A stretch of 26,162 nucleotides of DNA from positions 1 through 26,162 of the forward strand of contig CAKRRH010000026.1 in NCBI GenBank assembly GCA_934394855.1. Reading direction: 5' to 3'. Below the pieces are notes generated by a model. It had not been told where the DNA came from, did no database searches, and was given only the letters and a program-made list of their open reading frames with translations. Made by a program: the position numbers and the translations under genes. Source of the DNA: an uncultured Eubacteriales bacterium. GTDB lineage: Bacteria; Bacillota; Clostridia; Oscillospirales; Acutalibacteraceae. Below, piece by piece: positions 16,301-22,710 of the stretch (its first letter is position 1; every line of letters starts with the position of its first letter).

Positions 16301-16403
16301 TAACCTCAATATCTGTGGGCACCTGATTATCTACCGAATTATCAACGACATCGGCGGTTTCGATAATCTCGTTTTCGACATTCGGATTATTATTCTCTGT
16401 CAT
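13305..16403 (-). CDS. YfhO-family multi-pass membrane glycosyltransferase (GT-C fold)
   Basis: 1032 residues. Order: a polar N-terminal cytoplasmic stretch (~1-90), about a dozen membrane segments (~90-530), an extracytoplasmic Ser/Thr-rich domain (~540-890), one more membrane segment near LALPMSIISLIALFAIDYLL, and an acidic C-terminal tail of ~90 residues. The loop after the first helix holds IDMWHQFFQFF, where the Asp matches the catalytic Asp of YfhO/GT-C enzymes. In Bacillus, YfhO is thought to take a sugar from polyprenyl phosphate and place it on lipoteichoic acid outside the cell. The two preceding genes supply the donor and its flippase. It is longer than Bacillus YfhO (~860) because of both tails. 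AAAGGAG lies just before the ATG; 4 nt separate it from the flippase gene. The acceptor is unknown. Confidence 0.88.
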   Translation of the reverse strand: MTENNNPNVENEIIETADVVDNSVDNQVPTDIEVKPTSGAAAVAVKKNKSGVLTFLKDFFGIGLNKPQNVSPLIKQEGFFKRNRFVFLAFGVPLLLMSYAFIVAEFYPFGENQIMVIDMWHQFFQFFKVLHEKLQTGGSLLYTWQGGLGTNFIALISYYAASPLNLLTIFVPTKYLTEALAAVVVLKISFSGAFMCIYLRSLFKRNDFGTATFSILYALSAFAMGYYWCVMWLDVMAILPLCLLGLNRLVDEGKFKLYVLSLALMLISNYYIGIMMCMFIVIYYPVIYFSRLKPRGTKYFVVTSVKAALFSALAACIAAVILIPTYFSMQNTYYIKPSFPATDTFYNPILDVVSNLLPNVALTVRGGLPNIYCGLLSFMMAVLFLLCKKIPVRQKVLNSLILAFLILSFNWNKLDYIWHCLHFPNELPYRYSFVFSFILITMAYQAYLHLDDLTPGQIGGVAAGGFIYIIIAQKIYDQTFDYKVIYISLLLLAAYSIVLAIHKSGRYKETLVGVLMFVVVFGEMTNYTISSVSAVGSSNRTSYFADYDDVTALINTVEKEDDGFYRMEVSNAWTTNDPALYGYNGVSQFSSEINAKVTTLMKAIGLAADPGSNRFGYSMTTPVINSMLNVKYIIGRSRTVDDFALGSPLYTSNGSTIYRNKYALSIGYMAYSDIKDWSTEYTNPFDVQNQYVWYATGVSTPVFEELDEPVVTGTNVTTGPYSMGTMSVSNTDSSSTSSVQLVYTATKTQPIYAFIEASDAATISATTSSGNTVSFENNRGSVNSLGTVKKGDKITVDISYEQGKAGNISCYVNGLDEDVWNSAYSKLSDEMLEVTSHSDTHISGTITVKDSGTFVTSIPYEKGWSIKVDGKKVDAFGVKDALLACDLDEGTHTIDINYHPYGFYLALPMSIISLIALFAIDYLLRKLKAKNPESILVMTPNDKGLLEEYPAIDNASVPVSDDISSSVEETVETNDDLDISDKTEADLPVDSEEHNDMSSQSVEDAIKKAFENNNDLSDESITDESDDNDTII

Positions 16404-16407
16404 ATCT

Positions 16408-17013
16408 TTACTCCTTTACGGTGTTATTTTCTTTGTTTTTAAAAATAAACAGCTTCGAAAAAATATAATTCAAAATTACCACAACAATCGCCGCGATAAC
16501 CTTTGCAACAATAAGGTTCATTGCAATCAGCGGCGCAATGAAGATGATAAGCTCTTCACAGATAAACGAAATCAGTCTTGCGACTGTAAACGAGCCGAAT
16601 TCAAAAATCAGTTTTTTGAAAGAAACATCACGGCTCTTGAAAACGATGAATTTGTTGGTGATAAATGCAAATATCAGCGCAACTACCCAGGCGATTGCGT
16701 TTGCAATCAGCGGCATGAGCATTTTGTTAAACTCATCCATATTTGAAAATGCCGCAATGAAGTCGACCTCGGTGTTGAACGGAATTTTCATCAGCGCACA
16801 GCAGCCCCAAAAGCTCAGAAGATTAACAACCGTTGCAAGCACACCGTAGAATATGTAGGTGATCATCTCATAGTTGAATAATAGCCGGAAGGGTTTTAGC
16901 GTCATGCATTTTTTGCAGATTTTCAAATTGCAAAACCAACTGACGATTTTGAGATTCATCATCCAATCCCAAAACGGCTTGTCGCTGCGAGTGTTATTTT
17001 GCTGTTCGCTCAT
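16408..17013 (-). CDS. GtcA/GtrA-family polyprenyl-phosphate-sugar flippase
   Basis: 201 residues with four membrane segments in the GtrA pattern: EMITYIFYGVLATVVNLLSF, IANAIAWVVALIFAFITNKF followed by IVFKSRD (family signature), ARLISFICEELIIFIAPLIA, and VIAAIVVVILNYIFSKLFIF followed by KNKE. Family members are thought to flip C55-P-sugar across the membrane. An insert of ~20 residues (NTEVDFIAAFSNMDEFNKM) separates helices 1 and 2. The ATG at 17013 lies inside the end of the GT2 gene (20-nt overlap), with AAAGGAAG upstream, so coupling is likely. The longer frame to 17097 reads the GT2 gene out of frame and is rejected. Confidence 0.88.
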   Translation of the reverse strand: MSEQQNNTRSDKPFWDWMMNLKIVSWFCNLKICKKCMTLKPFRLLFNYEMITYIFYGVLATVVNLLSFWGCCALMKIPFNTEVDFIAAFSNMDEFNKMLMPLIANAIAWVVALIFAFITNKFIVFKSRDVSFKKLIFEFGSFTVARLISFICEELIIFIAPLIAMNLIVAKVIAAIVVVILNYIFSKLFIFKNKENNTVKE

Positions 17014-17962
17014 CCTTTTTTTCTTCCTTTTTCTCAATATTTGTATCCCTTGTAATGAAAATCGGTCGGCGCTTTGTTTCCATATACATTCTTGCAAGAT
17101 ATTCGCCTATGATTCCGAGCGCCAAAATGATTACGCCGCCGATAAACAGCAAAATTATTATGGTGGAGGCGTAGCCGGGTTGTCCGATTCCCGTGACGAG
17201 TGTTTTGATCAGCTCAATTATCAAATAGATGAAAGCGGCTCCCGAAATAATGCAGCCCGTGATTGTCGCAAGACGAAGAGGAAAGGTTGTGAAAGCAACG
17301 ATTCCGTCGATTGCATATTTGAACAGCGACCAAAAGCTCCAGCGTGATTCGCCGACGATTCGTTCGACATTTTTAAATTCGATCCATTTTGTCTTAAATC
17401 CGACCCAGCAGAAAATGCCCTTTGAAAAACGGTGGACCTCGGGCAATGATATGATGGCGTCAACCATCTGCCTTGTCATCATTCTGAAATCAACCGCACC
17501 GTCAACGATCTCGACTTCGGACATTTTGTTAATCAGCTTATAGAACATTCGTGAGAAAAAGCTGCGGATCTTCGGTTCGCCCTCACGGCTGACTCGGCGT
17601 GCGGAGCATGAATCATAGCCCTCGACATCGATTGCATAGAGCATTTTTTCAATCAGCTCGGGCGGATGCTGCAAATCTGCGTCGATTATCGTTACTCTGT
17701 CAGCGGTTGAAGCTTTAAGACCGGCATACATTCCCGCTTCTTTTCCGAAATTCCGAGAAAAAGAAATATATTTTACATTATTGTTTTTGCTTGCGAGTTT
17801 TTTGATCTCGTCAAGAGTATTATCGCGGCTTCCGTCGTCGATAAATATGAACCTAAACTCATATCCGTCGATTTTTGAAACTATATCCGAGGTGGTGTTG
17901 TAAAACAGCTCGACCATTCCGCCTTCGTTGTAGCACGGCACTACCAAATCTACTGTTTTCAT
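16994..17962 (-). CDS. GT2 polyprenyl-phosphate glycosyltransferase (CsbB/DPM1-like)
   Basis: 322 residues. GT-A domain with VVPCYNEGG (residues 8-16), IDDGSRDNT, DADLQHPPE (nucleotide and metal binding) and DFRMMTR, then the RWSFWSLFKYAIDGI motif and two C-terminal membrane helices (about 230-255 and 265-290), ending in a Lys/Glu-rich tail. This is the build of enzymes such as CsbB and GtrB, which transfer a sugar from UDP-sugar to polyprenyl phosphate on the cytoplasmic face. The sugar cannot be told from sequence. First gene of the GT2-flippase-YfhO operon behind a consensus promoter; a purine-rich AAAAGGAG lies rather far (15 nt) from the ATG. Confidence 0.92.
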   Translation of the reverse strand: MKTVDLVVPCYNEGGMVELFYNTTSDIVSKIDGYEFRFIFIDDGSRDNTLDEIKKLASKNNNVKYISFSRNFGKEAGMYAGLKASTADRVTIIDADLQHPPELIEKMLYAIDVEGYDSCSARRVSREGEPKIRSFFSRMFYKLINKMSEVEIVDGAVDFRMMTRQMVDAIISLPEVHRFSKGIFCWVGFKTKWIEFKNVERIVGESRWSFWSLFKYAIDGIVAFTTFPLRLATITGCIISGAAFIYLIIELIKTLVTGIGQPGYASTIIILLFIGGVIILALGIIGEYLARMYMETKRRPIFITRDTNIEKKEEKKDERTAK

Positions 17963-18005
17963 CTGTCTTTTTTCCCACTCCTTTTAATGTTATGCATACT
18001 GTTTT

Positions 18006-18034
18006 ATTATACTTTTTTCGGTGCTTTCTGTCAA
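18006..18034 (-). promoter_or_regulatory. Consensus promoter of the glycosylation operon
   Basis: Minus strand TTGACA (18034-18029), 17-nt spacer, TATAAT (18011-18006): full consensus for the housekeeping sigma factor, about 45 nt before the GT2 start. Confidence 0.8.
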
Positions 18035-18223
18035 GTATTACAGGCGATATTTAACAACAGGAATCGCATTTTTGAAATTATAAAATAATACTAACTGTAT
18101 AATCGGTGACATAATGATTTTCAAATATAATTATTTAACCGAAAATCTAATGTAATCGCTTTACATAATTTTAACCAAAATTCAAAATTTGTTTAAAAAT
18201 CTGTTTAAAACAGGTGATTGGTA

Positions 18224-18244
18224 TGTTGATAACTATGTTGATAA
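18224..18244 (+). promoter_or_regulatory. Two tandem DnaA-box-like 9-mers
   Basis: TGTTGATAA occurs at 18224-18232 and 18236-18244, a 12-nt period. Its complement TTATCAACA differs by one base from the Bacillus DnaA box TTATCCACA. Only two copies and no dnaA or dnaN nearby, so this is not proposed as an origin. Confidence 0.3.
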
Positions 18245-18315
18245 TGTTAATACATTCAGTAAATAGGGAAAAAGTGCTAAAAATCATACCATATATATAT
18301 GTTATTTAAAAGCTA

Positions 18316-18344
18316 TGGACAAATTGAAAAATGTGTGGTACAAT
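18316..18344 (+). promoter_or_regulatory. Promoter of the dehydratase gene
   Basis: TGGACA (18316-18321), 17-nt spacer, TACAAT (18339-18344); about 85 nt before the start codon. Confidence 0.55.
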
Positions 18345-18432
18345 ACATGATGCAATACTGTAGTTATATCATTTTTTGTGCGTTTTCAAACAGCTTTTCA
18401 TATTATAAAATCCGCTTATGGGAGTGAGTGTG

Positions 18433-20328
18433 TTGAATCAGACCAAAAAGCGCAATCTTGCGATTATTTTTCTGGTTATCTGGGATATACTTTCCGTGCT
18501 TATATCCGTCTTTTTATCATTCAGAATTTGCTATGCTTTTAACTATAAAATAAACGGCGTGTGGTACAATCCGCTGTCATGGGTCCCGACCGATGTTTAC
18601 GGCGGAAATCTGTTTTTGTTTTTGTTGATTGCCTGTGCGGCTATCATCATGCTGAATTTGATTTTCCGAAACTACATGAGCATGGTTCGGCATTTCGGAA
18701 TCAACGAAATGTTCCGAATTTTGCTCTCCTGCCTGATTTTTCTTGTGACATTTTTCGTTGTAAGTACGCTTCTTGACTATTTCAGAGCCGACTACATAAT
18801 CATAATGGGTCTTATCCTGACCGTTTTGCAGGTTGCGGGACATTCATGGGCAAGAATATATAACGAATTTTCCGCAAAGGTCAACACGATCAACAAATCC
18901 CGTTCGGACGATTCGGTCAGAACATTGATTTTCGGAGCAGGCGAAGCGGGCGCATATTTTTGCAATAAAATGAAAAACGACAAGGATAGCAAAAACCTGC
19001 CTGTCGTGTTCATTGACGATAACGACCAGCTCAAAAAGAGCAAGGTTCACGGCGTGAAGGTCTATGGCGGTTCGGACAAGCTTGCCGAAGCGATCGATAA
19101 ATTTCACATTGACGAGGTAATCGTCGCAATTCCGACAGCGTCAAAGGAACTGCTCAAGTTTGCAATGGATGTTTGCAAGCAGAAAAAATGCAAGCTGCGC
19201 AGATTCGGAAACATCGATGATGTCGAGATGGCAAAGGTAAATCTTACACAAATCGACATTGAGGATTTGCTGAAGCGTGACAGCGTTCATCTGAACATGG
19301 ACACCGTCAGAAAATTCATTGAGAATAAAGAAGTAATCGTAACAGGCGGCGCAGGTTCGATCGGTTCGGAAATTTGCCGTCAGGTGCTCAAATTCGGCTG
19401 CAAGCACCTTGTAATATTCGATTTTAACGAAAACGGACTCTATGACATCGAACAGGAGCTCAAAGAGGATTATAAAGATAAATTCAATGTCCGGCTCGGC
19501 TCAATCAGAGATAAACGCAGACTTGCCGAAGTGTTCGATGAATTTCAGCCGCAGATCGTGTTCCATGCAGCGGCTCATAAACACGTGCCGATGATGGAAT
19601 ATTGCCCGAAAGAGGCAATAAAAAACAATGTTAAGGGTACAATAAATGTTGCAACAGCCGCAATCGTTCATAATGTCGAGAAGTTCATTTTGATTTCAAC
19701 CGACAAGGCGGTAAACCCGACAAATGTAATGGGCGCATCAAAGCGAATTGCGGAAATGGCGATTCAGCTGTTAAACTCAATGTCAGACACCGATTTTTCG
19801 GCGGTTCGATTCGGAAATGTATTGGGCTCAAACGGCTCGGTCGTGCCGCTTTTCAGAAAGCAGATCGAACACGGCGGTCCTGTCACCGTAACTCACCCCG
19901 ACATTCGCCGATTCTTCATGACGATCCCCGAAGCTGTCCAGCTGGTTCTTGAGGCAGGAGCAATGGCGTCGGGCGGTGAAATATTTGTACTTAACATGGG
20001 CGAACCCGTCAAGATATATGACCTTGCGTGTGATGTAATCAGGCTGTCGGGCTATGAGCCGAATGTTGACATAAAAATCGTGTTCACGGGACTTCGCCCG
20101 GGCGAAAAGCTGTTTGAAGAGCTTAGCCTTGTCGATGAAAGCATGACAAAAACTCCGAATGAGAAAATATTTATCATGGAGCCGATGACCTTTGATTCAA
20201 GCATTTTGTCGGCGCATATCAAGGAGCTTGAGAGTGCGGCAATAGGCGACGACCTTGACGCAATGTTCAAAAAAATCAAGGAGCTTGTTCCGACCTTCGA
20301 CCATAACACAGGCACAAGCCATATGTAA
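18433..20328 (+). CDS. Membrane-bound UDP-sugar 4,6-dehydratase (CapD/EpsC/PglF-like)
   Basis: 631 residues from the TTG at 18433, chosen because GGGAG lies 8 nt upstream; the ATG at 18418 (15 nt earlier) has no ribosome binding site. Four N-terminal membrane helices (to ~residue 145), a CoA-binding-like Rossmann segment (LIFGAGEAGAYF), then the catalytic SDR domain: VTGGAGSIGSEICRQ (NAD), HAAAHKHVPMME, ISTDKAVNPTNVMGASKRIAE. The Met in NVMGASK replaces the Tyr of normal SDR enzymes, as in PglF-type UDP-GlcNAc C6 dehydratases. GLRPGEKLFEEL near the end is typical. It makes a 4-keto-6-deoxy UDP-sugar for a surface glycan. The aminotransferase and acetyltransferase that often follow are absent here; the sugar-phosphate transferase comes next. 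Confidence 0.92.
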   Translation: MNQTKKRNLAIIFLVIWDILSVLISVFLSFRICYAFNYKINGVWYNPLSWVPTDVYGGNLFLFLLIACAAIIMLNLIFRNYMSMVRHFGINEMFRILLSCLIFLVTFFVVSTLLDYFRADYIIIMGLILTVLQVAGHSWARIYNEFSAKVNTINKSRSDDSVRTLIFGAGEAGAYFCNKMKNDKDSKNLPVVFIDDNDQLKKSKVHGVKVYGGSDKLAEAIDKFHIDEVIVAIPTASKELLKFAMDVCKQKKCKLRRFGNIDDVEMAKVNLTQIDIEDLLKRDSVHLNMDTVRKFIENKEVIVTGGAGSIGSEICRQVLKFGCKHLVIFDFNENGLYDIEQELKEDYKDKFNVRLGSIRDKRRLAEVFDEFQPQIVFHAAAHKHVPMMEYCPKEAIKNNVKGTINVATAAIVHNVEKFILISTDKAVNPTNVMGASKRIAEMAIQLLNSMSDTDFSAVRFGNVLGSNGSVVPLFRKQIEHGGPVTVTHPDIRRFFMTIPEAVQLVLEAGAMASGGEIFVLNMGEPVKIYDLACDVIRLSGYEPNVDIKIVFTGLRPGEKLFEELSLVDESMTKTPNEKIFIMEPMTFDSSILSAHIKELESAAIGDDLDAMFKKIKELVPTFDHNTGTSHM

Positions 20329-20371
20329 TAATCCTATAATTCGCAAATTGAGATAGGAGAAAAGTTCCGTT

Positions 20372-21058
20372 ATGTTTCTTTGTCCGTTTGAAAATCTGCC
20401 GAGTGAAATGCAGACAGACAAAATTAAACAATATTATGACATTTTGCAGGGCAAAAAGGCGTCATTGTTTGTAAAACAGCTGTTTGACTTTTTGCTTGCG
20501 CTGATTTTGGTAATATTATTGTCACCGCTCATGCTGGTTCTTGCAATCATAATAAAATGCACATCAAAAGGTCCTGTTTTCTTTTTGCAAACAAGAGTCG
20601 GACGATATTTAAAGCCGTTTAAAATCATCAAATTCCGAACAATGAGGACAGACGCCGAAAAGACGGGCAAGCAAATCACGGTCGGCGAGCGTGATCCGAG
20701 AATCACCGGAGTCGGCGCATTTTTGCGGAAATTCAGGCTCGATGAATTGCCGCAACTTTTTAACATAATCGCAGGTCAGATGAGCTTTGTCGGAGCACGA
20801 CCCGAAGTGCCGAGATATGTTTCGGAATACAGCGGGGCAATGGCGGCGACATTGTTGATAAAACCCGGAATCACGGGCTATGCGAGCGTTAAGTTTAAAA
20901 ATGAAAACGAGCTTTTGGGCAAGGAAAGCGACCCCGAAAAGGCATATATCGAACACATTATCCCTGTGAAAATGGCGCTCGACCTTGAATATATCACCGA
21001 TTTATCGCCGATTTGCGATATTAAAACGATGTTTTTGACGGTGAAAGAAGTATTTTAA
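20372..21058 (+). CDS. Polyprenyl-phosphate sugar-1-phosphate transferase (bacterial sugar transferase family)
   Basis: 228 residues with the small PglC/EpsL-like layout: one hydrophobic re-entrant segment (KQLFDFLLALILVILLSPLM, ~35-62), KGPVFFLQTRVG, FKIIKFRTMRTDAEKTG, then FLRKFRLDELPQLFNIIAGQ and MSFVGARPEVPRYV (catalytic Asp-Glu pair in RLDELPQ), and PGITGYA. It moves sugar-1-P from UDP-sugar to undecaprenyl phosphate, the first membrane step of glycan synthesis. The dehydratase 43 nt upstream probably makes its substrate. AGGAGA lies 12 nt before the ATG. No later glycosyltransferase or flippase of this pathway is in the window. Confidence 0.92.
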   Translation: MFLCPFENLPSEMQTDKIKQYYDILQGKKASLFVKQLFDFLLALILVILLSPLMLVLAIIIKCTSKGPVFFLQTRVGRYLKPFKIIKFRTMRTDAEKTGKQITVGERDPRITGVGAFLRKFRLDELPQLFNIIAGQMSFVGARPEVPRYVSEYSGAMAATLLIKPGITGYASVKFKNENELLGKESDPEKAYIEHIIPVKMALDLEYITDLSPICDIKTMFLTVKEVF

Positions 21059-21111
21059 AATTGCTTGCAGTGATGCCGACTTTGCGGTATCATAAGATAC
21101 AGCTAAATATT

Positions 21112-21177
21112 AAGGGAATGAGGTTCTCCCGAAGCTTTTGCTTAAACCGCCTGAAAAATTCGGCTGATGACTTCTGC
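21112..21177 (+). promoter_or_regulatory. Fluoride riboswitch (crcB motif), aptamer
   Basis: The conserved crcB-RNA elements are in order: GGGAATGAGGTTCTCCC (21114-21130), an extra small hairpin AAGC-TTTT-GCTT, then AAACCGCC (21144-21151) and GGCTGATGACTTCTGC (21162-21177). Required pairings are present: GGGA/TCCC, GAGGT/ACTTC (P1) and GCC/GGC. It lies 57 nt before the antiporter start. In this class fluoride binding stabilises the aptamer and turns expression on. Confidence 0.92.
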
Positions 21178-21218
21178 AATTATATTTTTGCGGAAGGCTC
21201 ATCGGCTTTTTGCGTTTT
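21163..21218 (+). terminator. Riboswitch-controlled terminator (expression platform)
   Basis: GCTGATGA-CTTCTGC (21163-21177) pairs with GCGGAAG-GC-TCATCGGC (21190-21206), two bases bulged, followed by TTTTTGCGTTTTT. The 5' arm is the 3' part of the fluoride aptamer, so aptamer and terminator exclude each other: no fluoride, termination; fluoride, read-through. Confidence 0.85.
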
Positions 21219-21233
21219 TAAGGAGTGTTTATT

Positions 21234-22433
21234 GTGATTCTTTCCCTTGCGCTTATTCTTTTGGTCGGACTGTCAATGGCTTCAATTTGCGAAAAAATTA
21301 AGCTGCCGAGAATTGTTGGTCTGCTTGTATGCGGCATAGTTTTAGGTCCGTTCGTGCTTGATCTGCTTGATCCGAAAATTCTGAATATATCATCGGAGCT
21401 TCGGCAAATTGCGCTGATAATCATATTGATAAAAGCGGGATTGTCGCTTAATCTGTCCGATTTGAAAAAGGTCGGCAGACCGGCTGTGATGATGTCGTTT
21501 GTGCCGGCAAGCTTTGAGATTTTGGGCTATTTTCTCTTTGCGCCGATGTTGCTGCAAGTCAGCAGAATAGACGCCGCAGTAATGGGAGCGGTGCTCGGCG
21601 CTGTGTCGCCTGCGGTTGTCGTGCCGAGAATGGTTGAGCTGATAGAGGAAAAGCGAGGAACGGACAAAAGCATTCCCCCAATGATTTTGGCAGGTGCGTC
21701 GTGCGATGACATATTTGTAATCGTGCTTTTTACAGCCTTTGTCAACATGGAGCAAGGCGGCAGTGCAAATTTAATCAGCTTTGTGAATATTCCTGTTTCA
21801 ATCGTGCTCGGCATAATGCTCGGGGCGGTTGTCGGATTTATCATATCATGGCTTTTTGAATTATCACACTCTCACAACAAAACAATACGCAACAGTGTTA
21901 AGGTGATAATTTTGCTCGGTGCGTCGTTTATGTTGATGTCGATTGAAACATTAGCCGAAGATTATGTTGCAATATCCGGACTGCTTGCGGTTGTGAGCAT
22001 GGCGTGTGTTGTAAAAATCAGATGTGTTGCTTCGGTATCAGAACGACTTTCTCAAAAATTCGGCAAATTGTGGCTTGCGGCTGAAGTCATTTTGTTCGTG
22101 TTAGTCGGAGCGGCTGTTGACATTCGTTATACGCTCGAGGCAGGAATTGCGGCAATCGCAATGATATTTATTGCGATTATTTTCAGGGCGATCGGCGTTT
22201 TGTTATGCCTTGTGAAAACGAAACTAAATGCCAAAGAGCGGCTGTTTTGCGTAATATCATATCTGCCGAAAGCGACCGTCCAGGCGGCAATCGGCTCTGT
22301 GCCGCTGAGCCTCGGACTGCCGTGCGGCAAAATCATATTGTCAGTGGCGGTGTTCGGCATATTGATAACAGCGCCGCTCGGTGCGATTGGAATTGACAAA
22401 AGCGCAAAACGACTGCTTGAAATGTCAGAATGA
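21234..22433 (+). CDS. Cation:proton antiporter (CPA family), fluoride-riboswitch controlled
   Basis: 399 residues from the GTG at 21234, which has AAGGAG 8 nt upstream; the GTG at 21225 overlaps that site. About 12 membrane helices in the CPA pattern: LPRIVGLLVCGIVLGPFVLD, an IILIKAGLSL helix, GAVLGAVSPAVVVPRMVELI, and GASCDDIFVIVLF, whose Asp-Asp pair is the expected ion-binding site. No cytoplasmic TrkA/RCK domain. Antiporters are one of the gene classes reported downstream of fluoride riboswitches, next to crcB/fluc and CLC-F. Here it is probably the fluoride-resistance gene, either exporting fluoride or restoring pH/Na+ balance; which one is not shown by the sequence. A terminator follows at 22444-22485. 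Confidence 0.92.
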   Translation: MILSLALILLVGLSMASICEKIKLPRIVGLLVCGIVLGPFVLDLLDPKILNISSELRQIALIIILIKAGLSLNLSDLKKVGRPAVMMSFVPASFEILGYFLFAPMLLQVSRIDAAVMGAVLGAVSPAVVVPRMVELIEEKRGTDKSIPPMILAGASCDDIFVIVLFTAFVNMEQGGSANLISFVNIPVSIVLGIMLGAVVGFIISWLFELSHSHNKTIRNSVKVIILLGASFMLMSIETLAEDYVAISGLLAVVSMACVVKIRCVASVSERLSQKFGKLWLAAEVILFVLVGAAVDIRYTLEAGIAAIAMIFIAIIFRAIGVLLCLVKTKLNAKERLFCVISYLPKATVQAAIGSVPLSLGLPCGKIILSVAVFGILITAPLGAIGIDKSAKRLLEMSE

Positions 22434-22443
22434 ATAATGAAAT

Positions 22444-22485
22444 AAAGCCAAAAGCGAAATCATGAACAAAGTCGCCCTTGGCTTT
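22444..22485. terminator. Terminator between antiporter and zinc-finger gene
   Basis: AAAGCCAA (22444-22451) / TTGGCTTT (22478-22485), with inner pairing AGCGA/TCGC, followed by TATATAT. Located between convergent genes. Confidence 0.65.
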
Positions 22486-22494
22486 TATATATAT

Positions 22495-22710
22495 TTATGA
22501 TTCAATCGCTTTTAGCTTTTCGGGAAAAAACAGCAAACAGCCGTCAAGCTTGAATTGGTTGATTTTTCGCTCGATTACGCTAATGTCACATGAAAGATAG
22601 TCGGCAAGGCAAGCTTTGCAAAAACAGCTTTTTGCCTCACGGTCAATCATCTTTTTGAAAATTGCGATGTCATCGGTATAAAGCAATGCGCCGCATTTTG
22701 AGCAGTTCAC
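22495..22710 (-). CDS. Small zinc-finger-like protein coupled to alpha-galactosidase
   Basis: 71 residues from a GTG whose first bases overlap the galactosidase stop (GTGA, 4-nt overlap), with AAAGGTGG ~10 nt upstream. Cys pairs CSKC (residues 3-6) and CFCKAC (~29-34), plus further cysteines at ~41 and ~58, suggest one zinc ribbon with a short helical tail. Not recognised as a named family. The overlap means it is translated together with the galactosidase. A regulatory or chaperone-like role is possible, but nothing in the sequence decides it. Confidence 0.75.
   Translation of the reverse strand: MNCSKCGALLYTDDIAIFKKMIDREAKSCFCKACLADYLSCDISVIERKINQFKLDGCLLFFPEKLKAIES

Larger units (their letters stand above)
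17963..18417. other. Divergent AT-rich regulatory region
   Basis: 455 nt without genes between two divergent glycan operons. It contains the minus-strand promoter at 18006-18034, two tandem DnaA-box-like 9-mers (18224-18244), and the plus-strand promoter at 18316-18344. Nothing else was recognised in the AT-rich middle (about 18040-18220). Confidence 0.6.

Noticed and set aside
18100..18300. Possible replication origin
   Set aside because: Only two near-DnaA words, no dnaA/dnaN/parAB genes and ordinary surrounding operons.
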